Part shown: positions 36,441-48,080 of the stretch, one piece after another
How the letters are laid out: each line of letters opens with the position of its first letter
Position numbering within the stretch: the first letter of the stretch is position 1
Assembly: GCA_036877525.1 (NCBI GenBank)
Contig: JAZGTH010000032.1
Span: 2,694,001 to 2,758,000, forward strand
DNA: 64,000 nucleotides
Origin: Chromobotia macracanthus
Taxonomy: Eukaryota > Chordata > Actinopteri > Cypriniformes > Botiidae
Reading direction: 5' to 3'
The notes under the pieces: model-generated
Told to the model about the DNA's origin: nothing
Seen by the model: only the letters and a program-made list of their open reading frames with translations
The model's database searches: none
Program-made: the position numbers and the translations under genes

Positions 36441-37134
36441 AACACCTGAACCACAGTGAGCCCCACTCACATTTTCTTTATGCAAATCTCATTGGAGAGT
36501 TACTGGTACTGTATGCCCTTGTCACTTTATTAAATACAACAAATGTTGCTGTATATCATAAAATATCAGCCAGATATGCTAAATAAATTTTCTCACACAA
36601 AGCATAACAGGGTTCTGCTAAATTAAATGGCTGAATCTTTGTAAAGTTATAAAAACAGTGTGTGGGAACGTAGTTAGCATCTTACTTAGATGTACATAAA
36701 TCTTTATAATGCAGATACTTAATATTTGCAGTTTCTGGTTAATAAACTACTGTACAAAAAGTCTAATCCCATGTAAGCAATACTCAATGAGTGTACAGAG
36801 TGTAGTTTACCTGTACGACCAAAAAAAACTAAGAGCAATTAGTTCTGGATTTTTGTATCAATAATTATCACTTGATTTATATGGTATCTCTGCTACAAAT
36901 ATAAACTTTCAAATGTGAGTTTCAAATGTATAAAAATAATTCTCAATGTCTACTAAAGCCAACCCCCTTAGCAACCCTAGCTTTTTTGATACCAGTTCCA
37001 CACTTATGATGTATCAAACTCAACAAACCTAGATGTTTCTCTACGCAAGAAGAGACCTAAATTACAGCAAACAAATCAGGTAACATTTTGCTTTCTATGA
37101 AATTATGCTGGAGCATAAACTGGGTGTTTCTAAC

Positions 37135-37310
37135 CTGTCTGTGGGGACCCCTGATCCGTTTCTGAGAGGGTCCTGGCTCGCTCTGACTGGGCCTCCTCTC
37201 ACTTTGGATTGGGGCCCCGATCTGGACTCTTCAGAGCCACTGTAGAACCACGCTCCCGACTTAGTGAGGATTTCTTGTTGTTTTCGGCACAGATTGCATA
37301 CCCACATTAC
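37135..37310 (-). CDS. rims2: rims2 exon 5: end of the zinc-finger domain and short linker
   Basis: 176 bp, acceptor AATGCAG, donor GTTAGA. It starts in phase 0 and ends two bases into Arg. Encodes VMWVCNLCRKQQEILTKSGA then WFYSGSEE, which carries the last two zinc-binding cysteines and the C-terminal helix that binds Rab3 in this family. The remaining linker (about 35 residues ending RNGSGVPTDR) is much shorter than in human RIM2, where I recall a long basic stretch here. Confidence 0.96.
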
Positions 37311-37859
37311 CTGCATTGGGAGTGATTTAAATTAAGCAAACTAAAGTAGATGAATCTTATCACAACACCTACTAATACTTCTACTAATTAAACATATATA
37401 ACAAAAACAGATTTAATATAAATTAAAATTAATTTAATAAGACATCAGTTGCACAAGATGCAAACTATAAAAAAAGAAATTGAGACTATAGATTACAGAT
37501 AATGAAGTTACATAAAATATAGTTAATTATTACACTGTAACTATAGTTTCCACCACAATGCCATAGTTTCTATAGTTATTGTTACTACAATAAAAGTGCA
37601 CAATTAAATATTAAAAATATAAACAAGACTAGATTTGTTAGATTACACTGTGAGTGGCACTTGATGTTACTGTGTGGTTACTATAGTATTGAGTGTTTTA
37701 GTACTGCATGTTTACCAAGTTTTCTGGGTACATGATTTGAGGTACAGTAGAGTGTGTGCATCAGAGCAGAGGGGGACCGTAATACTTACGGTTAATGTTT
37801 TGTTAACACACACATTTACTGCATATAGAAGTGACAGTCAGTGCATGTCAATATCAACC

Positions 37860-38240
37860 ATTAGAGCGGAAGAGACAGAGGGAGAGAGGGACAATCTGAT
37901 CAAGACAGCTCAAAAAAGCACAAGACAAGGTAAAACAAGGAAGACTGTATGAGACAAAGACTGTATGAGAAAAAGAGAGACTATTCGAAAGAGGCAGATC
38001 ATGGATACAGTAGAGAGAGAGAGAGAGAGAGAGAGATGTCAAAAGAGTCTGAGAGGAAATCAGGTATGTGAGAGGGACAGTTCAAGAGAGTGAGACAGAG
38101 TAAGAAAGAAAGAGTTTAATTGAGAGAGAAATTAAGGAGTAGTATGAGAGACATAGAGACATATTATTAAGACAATTAAGACAATTAAGAGAGGGAGACA
38201 GTTAAAAAAGGAATGACAAAAACACAATGAGGAAAAGAAA
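37860..38240. repeat. Polypurine (GA-rich) tract with (GA)n core
   Basis: About 380 bp strongly biased to A and G on the plus strand, with a perfect GA run at about 38012-38035. Direct reading of the sequence. Confidence 0.8.
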
Positions 38241-38889
38241 TAAATTAGTTTTCTGCATTTAGAGACACACAAGAAACCAACAGCTGACAATAAGTCTTTT
38301 TTAACATCTAGATCATATTCTTTTGAATTATCCACAAAAAAACAAATCATTAAGAGCTCCAGATACATACCCTGCAACGGTAAAATCAAGGCTAAAATCA
38401 AGTATTTGCTATTCTCCAAGAAAAACACTATTAATTTATTATTTAATGCACACTGACCAAAAACAATGTACGTTGTCACATTTTTGGGGTAAGCTAAAAT
38501 ACAAAAAAATACAACATAAAGCAAAAAGCACATATTCTGCTTTTAAATGGATATTATGGTCTACTAAACTATTTAGCACACTTTAAATGGAGAAATAAAT
38601 TATGAAATGCAAAACATTTCATGAATAAAGGAACAATGGAAAGGTAATAAAAAATGACACAAATGTTTTGGCCAACCGATGTGTTAATAAATTAAAGTAT
38701 AACATTACAACATATGAAATGCCTGACATCTTGCCACAAGCTGAAAACTATAACGACGAAGACCGTCCTATTCTTCATGATTTATAATGCCAGCCCTCAA
38801 AAAACAAACAAATATTACACAACTTAAATCTATTTAAACTATCTATCTGTTTTAAAGATTAAACATCAGTCTCCAAATAAATAAACAGA

Positions 38890-39240
38890 TTCCCTTCCTA
38901 CCCATTTCGTCGTTATGAGTCATTTAGTCTCCGTCGAGACCCGAAGGACCGAGCAGATGGTTATAATGGATGTTCAGAACCATGGACAGCGCAAGAGACT
39001 CGGCGTCCGCTTCCTTCATTGCGTTCAATTAATTAACGATAGCTCGATTCTGAGGTTCCGTCATTGAGCTGCTGTCACGTCTCCGAATGTCTGAGATCAG
39101 GAGGCGAACAGCGTTTAAGAGGCAGCTCAATACTTTTCGCCTTAGTCTACATTATTTACCGATCCTGCCGCTATCAAGCGACTAAGCCAGAATTCAGTTC
39201 ATTACAAATACATGCCACCTCAAACTGCGCGAAAATGCAA
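38890..39240. promoter_or_regulatory. CpG-enriched patch in rims2 intron 4
   Basis: Contains GTCTCCGTCGAGACCCGAAG, CGGCGTCCGC and CAATTAATTAACGATAGCTC, more CpG than the flanking AT-rich DNA. No exon could be joined to rims2 in frame. It could be an internal promoter, an enhancer or an unmethylated relic. Confidence 0.25.
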
Positions 39241-39689
39241 GTAAACACACACATAAGGAGTGAACTTAACTATTTCTGTAGATTTCATTAGATCTAAGTG
39301 GACTAAAGAATAATCAAATGAAGAAAATGCTGTTTTTCACTGAAAACTTGTCTAAAAACAATTAACACTAATGAGGACATTGTAGCAGTGGCTATAGACT
39401 GAGCTTGCTTTAATCTCTCTCAGTGCTTAACAAAGTCTGTTCTTATGAAACGCGCTTGTAGCAGCTGGGATAGAACTGCTTTGAACTGAGCAGGGTACAA
39501 GTGTATCAAGGCAAAGGCTAACCATCATTAAATTAAATTCAATTAAACTGCAACAATTTATGACCTTAAAAAGTAAGTTATTAATAAATATTGCATTACA
39601 CAGATCAGCAGTTCAGCAAATATGAATATAAATTAAGTATGAAATGTAACCACTATTACAATTATAATACTTATAATTCATACAGCTTT

Positions 39690-39890
39690 ATGTGGGTGTG
39701 CAGTGAGAGCTCCATGACATCACTGTCCCAACACTGAAAAAGAATCTGGTCATTCAGCACTGCAGGAGTAACTCAATCCACCACCTCACTAACATGTGGA
39801 GCCATTGACACTGACATCAGACACAGCAGCGCTGGTGTCCATGACACACCAACACCTTCTGTGTTCAGCAGTGTCCACACAGGCAGCATC
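39690..39890. repeat. Probable dispersed otophysan repeat
   Basis: Contains CATGACATCACTGTCCCAAC, CAGACACAGCAGCGCTGGTG and CACCAACACCTTCTG, words typical of a repeat I recall from cyprinid and catfish genomes. No ends defined. Confidence 0.35.
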
Positions 39891-41333
39891 ATGGGAAAAC
39901 AACTCCCTCAACTAAAATCAGCTTTCAAATATTCCAATGATCACGATTGTCTACCAATAATTCGCACTGATCCCAAACCAGTGCAGGAAGTCCCTGACAA
40001 AAATGCTATTCATGTCTGATCCTAAACAGTTCAATTAACCTATAGTGTACCATTTAAGATAAAAATTTATTAAAAACATACAGGTTAATTTGGTCTCATA
40101 ATTGCATAGAGAATGGCTTTTAGTTCAAATTCAGATACAATATGGTTTGGTTGGGGCACCTGGTCTTTGACAAAAGTCTTTGCTTAAATCACAACAGAGT
40201 TTGCCACTAACTCAGGTTGACTGAGCAGTGTGAACTACTTGAAATGTTGTTTATCAGGGTGTTATCTCAGCAGAAGCATGTACACTCTTCCTTCTGCCAC
40301 ATCCGTGCTAAACACTATGCATTATGCACACCATTTATCATTCATGAGCTGTGAATAGTGAATTAGTCACTGATTAACAATTGACCAATAGTAAAGTTAT
40401 TTTCCACATTCATCAACTCCTTGGAGGGATGAGAACACAGGTGGCAGACAAATGAGATGTAGATAATCTCTGCACACAGAGAGAAACTGTCTGGGTAAGG
40501 TGCTGTAGTGTATGTACAGAACAAATAAAGCTCAGTATTTGGTTTCACAACAAGGACCTTGTGAAATAAAACTGTAGTTGATGAAATAAATCACTCAAAA
40601 CGATGTCACAGTCGCAGGTTAGTGAACACATGTACTTTCTCATATACGGTTATTACTTTAGTGCCAGTATTAAATCAATGTCTATAAACTGTGAATTCTA
40701 TTATTGGATAGACCTGTCAAAAACACATTCACACTAAAATCAAAACAAACAAATTAGCAAATATATCTTACACACAGCGAAGGGTATTTTTGGTAGGTTA
40801 CGAAAGTTCTTATTTTTTATCTTTCAGTTTTGTGGTAGAATATGTATTTGATAGGCTTTGTGATACTGATTTTAAAATAAATGTAGTAAAAAAACAATGA
40901 AGTGTAAAAAAGAAAATTATAATGCACATGGAAGAACAGAAACAGCATGTTTGAAGAAATTAAATATTAGTATTGATTCATATATGAAATTCAAATGCTT
41001 CACAATTCCTGGAATTGTCTCTGTTAAGATCAAAAGTTTAGACCTAAATGTTGATCTTTAGAAATGCAAAAACTGAATGCCAAATGCTCAAAACTCTTTG
41101 ACTGTACAGCAAGACACTAGACACTGTCAGGGCTAAATCATTTTTTGAAACACTATGGATTATAGCGCCCACTAGTGTTGTATAACTTTATTTTTGATAA
41201 CAATAAACTTAAGTTTTTCTTTAAATAATATATAACATGCCAAATGAAATCTGGTAGTACCTTCAAATTTCTGCTGCACACAGCCAAACGATCTTAAAAT
41301 CAAACTAAACAACTGAATTTAATAATAGTTCTA

Positions 41334-42867
41334 CAACCCCAAATCAGAAAAAGTTGGGACAGTATGGAAAACACAAATAAAAAAAGTAGTGATTTCTAAA
41401 TTTACTTTGACTTGTATTTCATTGCAGACAATACAGCACATTATTTAATGTGTTCCTCGTGATTTTTGTTTCTTCTTCAAAAAAAAACTAAAATTCCTAT
41501 TTTGGTTCTTGCAACACATTTCAAAAAAGTTGGAACAGTAAAGCATTTACCACTTTGTAATGTTGCCATTCCAACACTTAAAAGACGTTTAGGGACTGAA
41601 GACACCAAGTGAAGAAGTGTTTCAGGTGTAATTTTGTTCCAGTCTTCCTGCAAACAAGTCTTAAGGTGGGCAACAGTACGGGGTCTTTGTTGTCGCATTT
41701 TGCGCTTCAAAATGCACCACACATTCTCTATTGGAGACAGGTCGGGACTGCAGGCAGGCCAGTCAAGTACTCCGCAGCCAGGACTTTGTAATGTGTGCAG
41801 AATGTGGTTTTGCATTATCTTGTTGAAATATGTATAGGCGTCCCTGGAAAAGATGTCTTCTTGAAGGCAGCATATTGTGCTCCAAAATCTCTATGTACTT
41901 TTCAGCATTAATGGTGCCATTACAGAAGTTCAAGTTACCTTTACCAAGGGCACTGACACAACCCCATACCATGACAGACCCTGGCTTTTGGACTTGTTGC
42001 TGGTAACACTCTGGATGATCCTTTTCTTCTTTGGTCCGGAGCACGCTGCGTCCATTTCTCCCAAAAAATACCTGAAATACTGATTCATCTGACCACAGTA
42101 CACGTTTCCACTGTGTGATGGTCCATCCCAGATGCCTCCGAGGCCAGATAAGTTGACGGCGCTTCTGGACACTGTTAACATAGGGCTTTCTTTTGGCACA
42201 GTACAGTTTTAACTGGCATTTGTGGATGTAACTACGTATTGTGGTACTTGACAAAGGTTTGCCAAAGTAGTCCTGAGCCCATGTGGTGATATTGCTTATA
42301 GATGAATGATGATTCTTGATGCAGTGCCGCCTGAGGGATCGGAGAGCACGGTTGTTCAGCTTAGGCTTGCGCCCTTGTCCTCATTCCTTGAGTCTTTTAA
42401 TTATGTTATGCACTGTTGAAGGTGAAATAAGCAAATGTCTTCCTATATTTTTTGAGGAACATTGTTTTTAAAAATTTCAATAATTTTCTCACGTATCTGT
42501 TTGCAAACTGGCACTCCTTGGCCCATCTTTGCTCCTAAAGGACAGACCTTTCTTGGATGCTGCTTTTGTACCAAATCATAATTACAATCGCCTGTTGACA
42601 TCACCTGTTTCAAATCACATCATTATTTAACCAATTTACCTGATTACTAGCCCTAAATTGCTCCTGTTCCAACTTTTTTTGAAATGTGTTGCAAGAACCA
42701 AAATAGGAATTTTGTTTTTTTGAAGAAAAAACAATAAAAATCATGAGGAACACATTAAATAATGTGCTGTTGTATTGTCTGCAATGAAATACAAGTCAAA
42801 GTAAATTTAGAAATCACTACTTTCTTTTTTTATTTGTGTTTTCCATACTTTTTCTGATTTGGAGTTG
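41334..42867 (-). mobile_element. Tc1/mariner DNA transposon with about 205-bp inverted repeats
   Basis: Terminal inverted repeats at 41334-41540 and about 42663-42867 begin CAACCCCAAATCAGAAAAAG and differ slightly. The element sits between TA dinucleotides (41332-41333 and 42868-42869), the target of this superfamily. It is 1534 bp, a normal full length. The transposase is on the minus strand but is broken. It lies in rims2 intron 4, in the same orientation as the gene. Confidence 0.92.
41477..42560 (-). pseudogene. Tc1-like transposase, frameshifted
   Basis: The central part (42254-41766) reads through the first catalytic aspartate (RVLWSDESVFQVFFGRNGR) and the second (IFQQDNAKPHSAHI). The frame is then lost near 41766-41815 and continues in another frame with GVLDWPACSPDLSPIENVW, which holds the final glutamate of the DD34E triad. 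The N-terminal DNA-binding part (about 42560-42255) is present but contains further stops or shifts. The catalytic residues are all present, so the lesions are frame breaks rather than active-site loss. Confidence 0.88.
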
Positions 42868-43581
42868 TAAAATGTATACAGTGGCCCTCAGATTCACTGG
42901 ACATTACTTGGACTCCTTGGATATATTTTATATTTTTAAACCAAAGATGCAGAAAAATGAAATTTACATAATGATTGGGGGATATCACATGCAATGAAAG
43001 ATTGAAATCCTTTACATTCTGAAATGGAACTTCCTCCCCCCGTGAAATTCAGGCTCAGGGTGAACATGAGTGGGCTGAATTTACAATCAGTGGGTAGTCC
43101 ATTTTTGGTTCTTTGATTACCACATTCTTGGGATTTAACCTTTTAGCCCTAAGTCTGCACTGATGTTATGTCACATTATATTATAATCCATATGAGTTGA
43201 TATACAATTGATGTTAGGTTATAACTTTAATTTCAAAATGTCAAATTCACAAGTGTAAATTCTCATTATCTAATACAAAGTACTGAGTGAGTTATTGAAT
43301 GCCTCATAGCCTAATAATTTTTTCTTGTTCTGTTTGTAATGTTTTCCTTAAACAAAAGCTACAGAATAAGCCACAGCTGCAAGATGCCATAACGTAAGAT
43401 ATGAAACACAGACACATGGTCACATTGACAGAATCTTTTACAACAGCTGATGAGAAATCTGCTGACAGAAACAGACACCCACACACACACACAGTGATAC
43501 AGATAGACAAAGACTGACAGACTGACACAGACAGACTAGTGATTGTCTACAAACTCAATGAGAGACACAAGCCAGACGTAC

Positions 43582-43792
43582 TTTGTTGGACCGGAGAGAT
43601 ACGCGTCCTCCACAGCGCGCGCAGAACTTAGTTTGGCAATAAGAACATACATGGCCACAACCATCTGCAAACTTGGTTTTGTGGCAGATTCCACAGGTGG
43701 GCGAGTCACCCTTTTGCTCAGCATTTTTCTGGGCCTCCTCTCCAATCTTCTTCACCTGGTCCTTATACATCTCAAACTGCTGATGCAGCTTC
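43582..43792 (-). CDS. rims2: rims2 exon 4: zinc-finger exon
   Basis: 211 bp, acceptor CTCCCCAG, donor GTACGT. It starts with one base completing a split codon and ends in phase 0. Encodes KLHQQFEMYKDQVKKIGEEA, then CGICHKTKFADGCGHVCSYC and QTKFCARCGGRVSLRSNK. The first six zinc-binding cysteines of the RIM FYVE-like finger are here, and the last two are in exon 5. In this family the finger binds the C2A domain of Munc13 and frees it for vesicle priming, while the flanking helices bind Rab3. Confidence 0.98.
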
Positions 43793-44601
43793 CTGGGGAG
43801 AGTAAAAAAGGAATTTTAGGGCTAGTGCATTTAGTAGTGAGCATAACCTTTCAGCCATTTTTATTTGAGGTACAATAGGTCAGGACAATAGGTTTTGAAG
43901 GGTTGTTTGTGAATTAAGTTATGGGTTTCATTAAATAATACATGCTAAGACTGTTCTCTCTCCAAAGAATGTGAGACGTATGTATTTATATGGCTGAAAA
44001 AATTAATAGGACACCAATTTGTACCATGTTAAGGCTGCACTATGTAAACATGACTCTTAACAAGTCCTGTATTCAGTAATAACAGCATTAATATAATAAG
44101 CTTGGCACTCTGAGTTAGTCCGAAATCTAGACCCACCATGTTCATAATGACAGTGACTATTACAAGGGGGTGTCTAATACTGTGTCTAAGACTCATAAGA
44201 CACCAGACCGCTACAGTGTGCCAGTCTGACATTTGCCAGATCCAGGCCTAATGCAGACGGACTTAATCAATAACCTATCCAGAGAAACCGCTCACTCATC
44301 AGTTGTTTATTGATCCAGAAGGCATCTTTTATTGTTTTTAGTCATATTGAAAAGTGAAGTATGTGACAGGCAGAGTTTCACATGAACTACACATCATGAT
44401 ATTCACTCTATCTGAAAACAAATCAATGCTGTCCACTCTAAAACTATTCAACATGCTTTCTCTGCATGAGTGCAAGAGTATCTGCTGGCATTAGTCATTT
44501 GTGGTTAATGAAGTGAATGTTGTGATGAATGTTGTGACTAAAGAAACAATTCATAAGACATATCTTTAGTGCACTGCATTCATGTACTTTCATGTATTGT
44601 A

Positions 44602-44732
44602 AAGCATAACGCTAGCAATGCAAAGGTTGTGGGTTCCCAGGGAATACATCCACTGATAAAACTATGAAAACCTAAATGGACTGTGAATTGCTAATTGTGA
44701 AAAGCACCTGTTAAATGCATTAATATGAAATA
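44602..44732 (+). mobile_element. tRNA-derived SINE-like copy 3
   Basis: Plus-strand order is tRNA-like first: AGCATAACGCTAGCAATGCA then AAGGTTGTGGGTTCCCAGG. The tail is AAGCACCTGTTAAATGCATT. It has the same layout as 28046-28202 but in the opposite orientation. Confidence 0.5.
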
Positions 44733-45379
44733 TGTTTTGTTTGGTAAAATGAAAATATGCCTCATACTATAACATACACCTAGTTTTATTCAAGCCAAAA
44801 ATATGATTTCATACCACTGAGTCAACCTAACTGCATTACAACAGCCAAAGTCATTTTCAAGGGTTATATCAAAACAACAACAGATCCTTAGAGTCAAATT
44901 GCAAGTTTCCTTTTTTTACAGTTTATGTACATAGCAGTGATGTGATTTTTCATAATTTACATCCTATGTGTTCTACACCAGACTACACCAGATGTTACAC
45001 AACACAGGGAACCATGTATTAGGTGAATCTAATGATGAAATGTCTTATTTCCAACCAAAATCAAAAAGAAAAAGGAAAAAATAAGGCCTATTTTAAGACA
45101 AGCCAATTTAAGAGTCTCCATTCCACTCCATTCAAGTAGAATTTTTTTCACATTACAGTTGCTCATTTAAAATATGTCATGAAAATAATGTAACAATGCA
45201 ACATACCACAATGTATTTTTCAGTGATTTTGTTTTAATAATAAAAGCTTTCATAAGATTCACCCTATTACTTACTAGTTTACAATGGTAAACCAGTCACT
45301 AAAGGGCCAATCACTAAACCACAACATTGGGTCTGCTTTGGCCACTAGGACTAAACTAGCCTCTGGCTGTATTGAAGGT

Positions 45380-45555
45380 GTGCAGTGGTGGACAAAGTAC
45401 ACAAGTCAAGTACTTGTGCAAAAGTACAGATACCCTTATGAAATATTACTCCAGTAAAATTATAAGTACTCCTTTTAATTTTGCTTGAATAAAAGTACAA
45501 ATAAAAATATTTGAATTTTAATATACTAATGTTTTGAAAAGTAAAAAGTACTGAT
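45380..45555. repeat. Fish repeat, 'gtggacaaagtac' family
   Basis: Begins GCAGTGGTGGACAAAGTACA and continues CAAGTCAAGTACTTGTGCAA then AAGTACAGATACC and ATTACTCCAGTAAAATTATA, a motif series I recall from a widespread fish element. Ends are approximate. Confidence 0.5.
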
Positions 45556-45664
45556 TGATATACCATACTATTTTGCAATTTTATATGCTCTATTTAAGCA
45601 GGGACAGAGCTTCAGCAGAAGTTATCTGCTACAGGTATGAAGTGAAGCCCTTTACTATACTTAC

Positions 45665-45751
45665 GCCTTTGGCTCCTCCTCACTGGGGGACTTTGACTGG
45701 GGTTGAAGAACATTACTAACCAACTCAGTTATTCCACTGAAAGGATTCCAC
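45665..45751 (-). CDS. rims2: rims2 exon 3: cassette exon
   Basis: 87 bp, acceptor CTGAACAG, donor GTAAGT. Encodes WNPFSGITELVSNVLQPQSK then SPSEEEPKA. Human RIM2 has WFPFSGITELVNNVLQP at this place (recalled). A multiple of 3, so it can be skipped without changing the frame. It lies between the Rab3-binding helix and the zinc finger. Confidence 0.95.
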
Positions 45752-47398
45752 CTGTTCAGACAAGCACAGTAACATCAAGAACCGAGGGAATTATTTTTGT
45801 TTCCCCTCTAGTGTATCAACTAAACTGGGACTGCAATACTCTATCTTGACTCAGAAAAACTTGCTGGTGCTGTAGTACATGATTGCACAGTGGAAAAGAA
45901 CCAAACCCATTAGGCAGAACATTCAAACTATTCTTTTCCATACAATTAAAGTGAATGGTTACTGGGGCTTTTATTTTACAACCTACAAAAACAACTCAAA
46001 AAATATAAAAGAAAACAGAAGTGAGAATAAGTTTTAGTCAAAGCCTTTATTGTCATATGCACAGTTCCCTGTGCAATGAAATGAGGTGTAGTGAAGGCCA
46101 AGATTTACAATATATATTTTAATCAGTTCCATACACAAAGATATCATATGGCTTTGAAAAGCTTAATTTGAAAATACTCTGAATTTAATGCTGGTTTTAG
46201 CAAAGTTTAATCATCCATATATTTTCATTCAGTATTTAATGAGACCTCCATTGGCACTAAGCAGATCTTGAGAAGACTGTCCTAAAGTCATTTAAGGGTA
46301 GTCAAATAATTAAACAATAAATAATTGTGACTTTTAGCATTTTTTTTCTGTTTTGTTAATACTATATACAAATTACCTGCATTTTCTGGTTATATTCTAA
46401 TAATGAGACTGAGAAATAATTATATATATTATATCATTATCATTAAACCATTGCTTAAACACCAATGTTAAAATCGAATCGAGGCCTAAAACTTTTGCAT
46501 GGTACTGAACTTTTTAAATAATTTTAAGGTGTCCGTTTGTTATTTTTTAACCTTAACAGTGACAATCTGCATTTACTTTCCCTGTATGGAAAAGAAAAAC
46601 GTAGACATCTCCCAACATCTCTGCACAATATCACTGTTTGTATTTACCAGAAGATATAAGTCAAAAAGGTTTGAAACAACATGAGGGTATGTAAACTGTC
46701 AATGTTTTAATTTTTGTATGAACTACTCCTTTGAAATGAACAGGAATAGCTACTGGATAAGCAAATGATGCATTATATAGTATCTACAACAGCAGTCAGG
46801 CCCCAGATCTTCAGGCTGAGAACATTCTACTTTCATAATATTGGCAAATTGTCTTTTTATGTAAAAAGTATTGAAATACAGGAAAGTAACCAATATGTAA
46901 CTGTACTCTTTATATACATTGATTTTCATCAAAAAGTGAATTATAAGTGACCAAAGAGACATCAGAGAAATGACAGCTTTGGAAGAAACACTGAACAAAG
47001 AAGCCACAATACCAAAGGAGTTAAAACACAGGGGTGCAGTGGTATGATATTACTGGTGCAATGTGGAGCAGCACACTGACCAGCTGTGGGTATTTGAAGT
47101 GTAAATATTGGTCACTTCAGCAACACAAATAAAGCTCAGAAGTTAGTATGATAAGAAAGCATAAACAGTTTGAATAAAGAAAAGCACTGCATTATGAGGA
47201 ATAGAGGATTTTTTTCCTTTTTAACAGGAAAAAAATGAATCCTTTCAAAGGTTGATCCTGAGTTTCCCAGCTATAGAATATCTGAGTGCCAGGGAACTGA
47301 TCCTAGGTGAGCTCTTGGGAATATGGACAGCGTAAAGGGTGGAAAAGGAAATTGTAAAGCTCAAAGTATGCACAACGATTGACTTTTTGTGTACTTAC
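45752..47398 (-). other. rims2 intron 2
   Basis: 1.6 kb. A small patch at about 46040-46085 (CCTTTATTGTCATATGCACA, then GTGCAATGAAATG) resembles a common fish repeat end. Otherwise nothing recognised. Confidence 0.55.
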
Positions 47399-47437
47399 TG
47401 AGATAGCTGAGGCTTTGTTTCTTCCTTAGTCGGTTCC
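47399..47437 (-). CDS. rims2: rims2 exon 2: 39-bp cassette micro-exon
   Basis: Acceptor TGTTTAG, donor GTAAGT. It completes the Lys begun in exon 1, then encodes EPTKEETKPQLSQ, aligning with VKEEHKPQLTQ of human RIM2 (recalled). 39 bp is a multiple of 3, so it is a frame-preserving cassette. Confidence 0.93.
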
Positions 47438-47634
47438 CTAAACACATATGTATAACAGTAAACACAGAAGGCAAAACAAACAAATTAAAAAGACAAATCA
47501 TAAGAAAACAAAAGGCAAAACAAATCAATTAAAACGACAAATCATAATTAAATTAAATCAATGCAGAGTAAATTATCATGGCACAATTAAGTCACAAAAC
47601 AAAACTGATAATAGTATATAAATGTTCTAGCTAC

Positions 47635-48080
47635 CATGACTTTTCACACCAGGACATTTTTTAATTTGGTCACTTGTAAACAAATAATGTTTCTGCAACC
47701 CATTCATCATTTCCCTCAGATGCTAATGCTTTAAAGACTGTACAAAGCATGTCAAAATTTAATTAGGTAAGCACTTTGAGAATTTATGATTGTCCGTCTG
47801 TTGCTAAACAACTGGCTGTTACATTCTAACCCTGTATCGCTTCACATTGTATGTCTTTGGCACCGCAATGCAGGGTTAACCCTGAGAAATCAGTGCTAAC
47901 CAGAGCAGGGCTTTATAACTTTCATTTTAACTCTATAACGTTTCATTTTTATTTCACAGGCTTTATAATAGGGCTTTATAAAGGCAGTGCTAACCCCCTT
48001 TCAGACTTACAAGTGTGAAACGCTTTTTAACGGGGCTTAAAGCCAACCCAAGGTTAAACACAATGTGAAAAGCTCTTGTA
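47635..48080. mobile_element. Non-autonomous fold-back element, 'gggttaaccc' family, copy 2
   Basis: The left part has GACTTTTCACACC and the right part the inverted GTGTGAAACG and AATGTGAAAAGCTC words. The interior has CAGGGTTAACCCTG, CAGTGCTAACC and GGGCTTTATAA, as in the copy at 14086-14700. Confidence 0.4.

Larger units (their letters stand above)
20256..37134 (-). other. rims2 intron 5 (16.9 kb)
   Basis: The longest intron of the window. It holds LINE-like, SINE-like, Tc1-like and fold-back repeats, a 27-bp minisatellite, three unique GC-richer blocks and a CpG-rich segment, each listed separately. In mammals the RIM2-beta transcript starts within this part of the gene, so an internal promoter is expected somewhere here. 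Confidence 0.7.
37311..43581 (-). other. rims2 intron 4
   Basis: 6.3 kb. Holds a polypurine tract (37860-38240), a modest CpG-rich patch (about 38890-39240), a dispersed repeat (about 39690-39890) and a Tc1/mariner element (41334-42867). No other exon recognised. Confidence 0.7.
43793..45664 (-). other. rims2 intron 3
   Basis: 1.9 kb. Holds a SINE-like copy (44602-44732) and a fish repeat (45380-45555), listed separately. Otherwise AT-rich. Confidence 0.6.

Noticed and set aside
38132..38533. 133-codon minus-strand open frame
   Set aside because: Low-complexity hydrophobic translation of AT-rich intron. No homology recognised.
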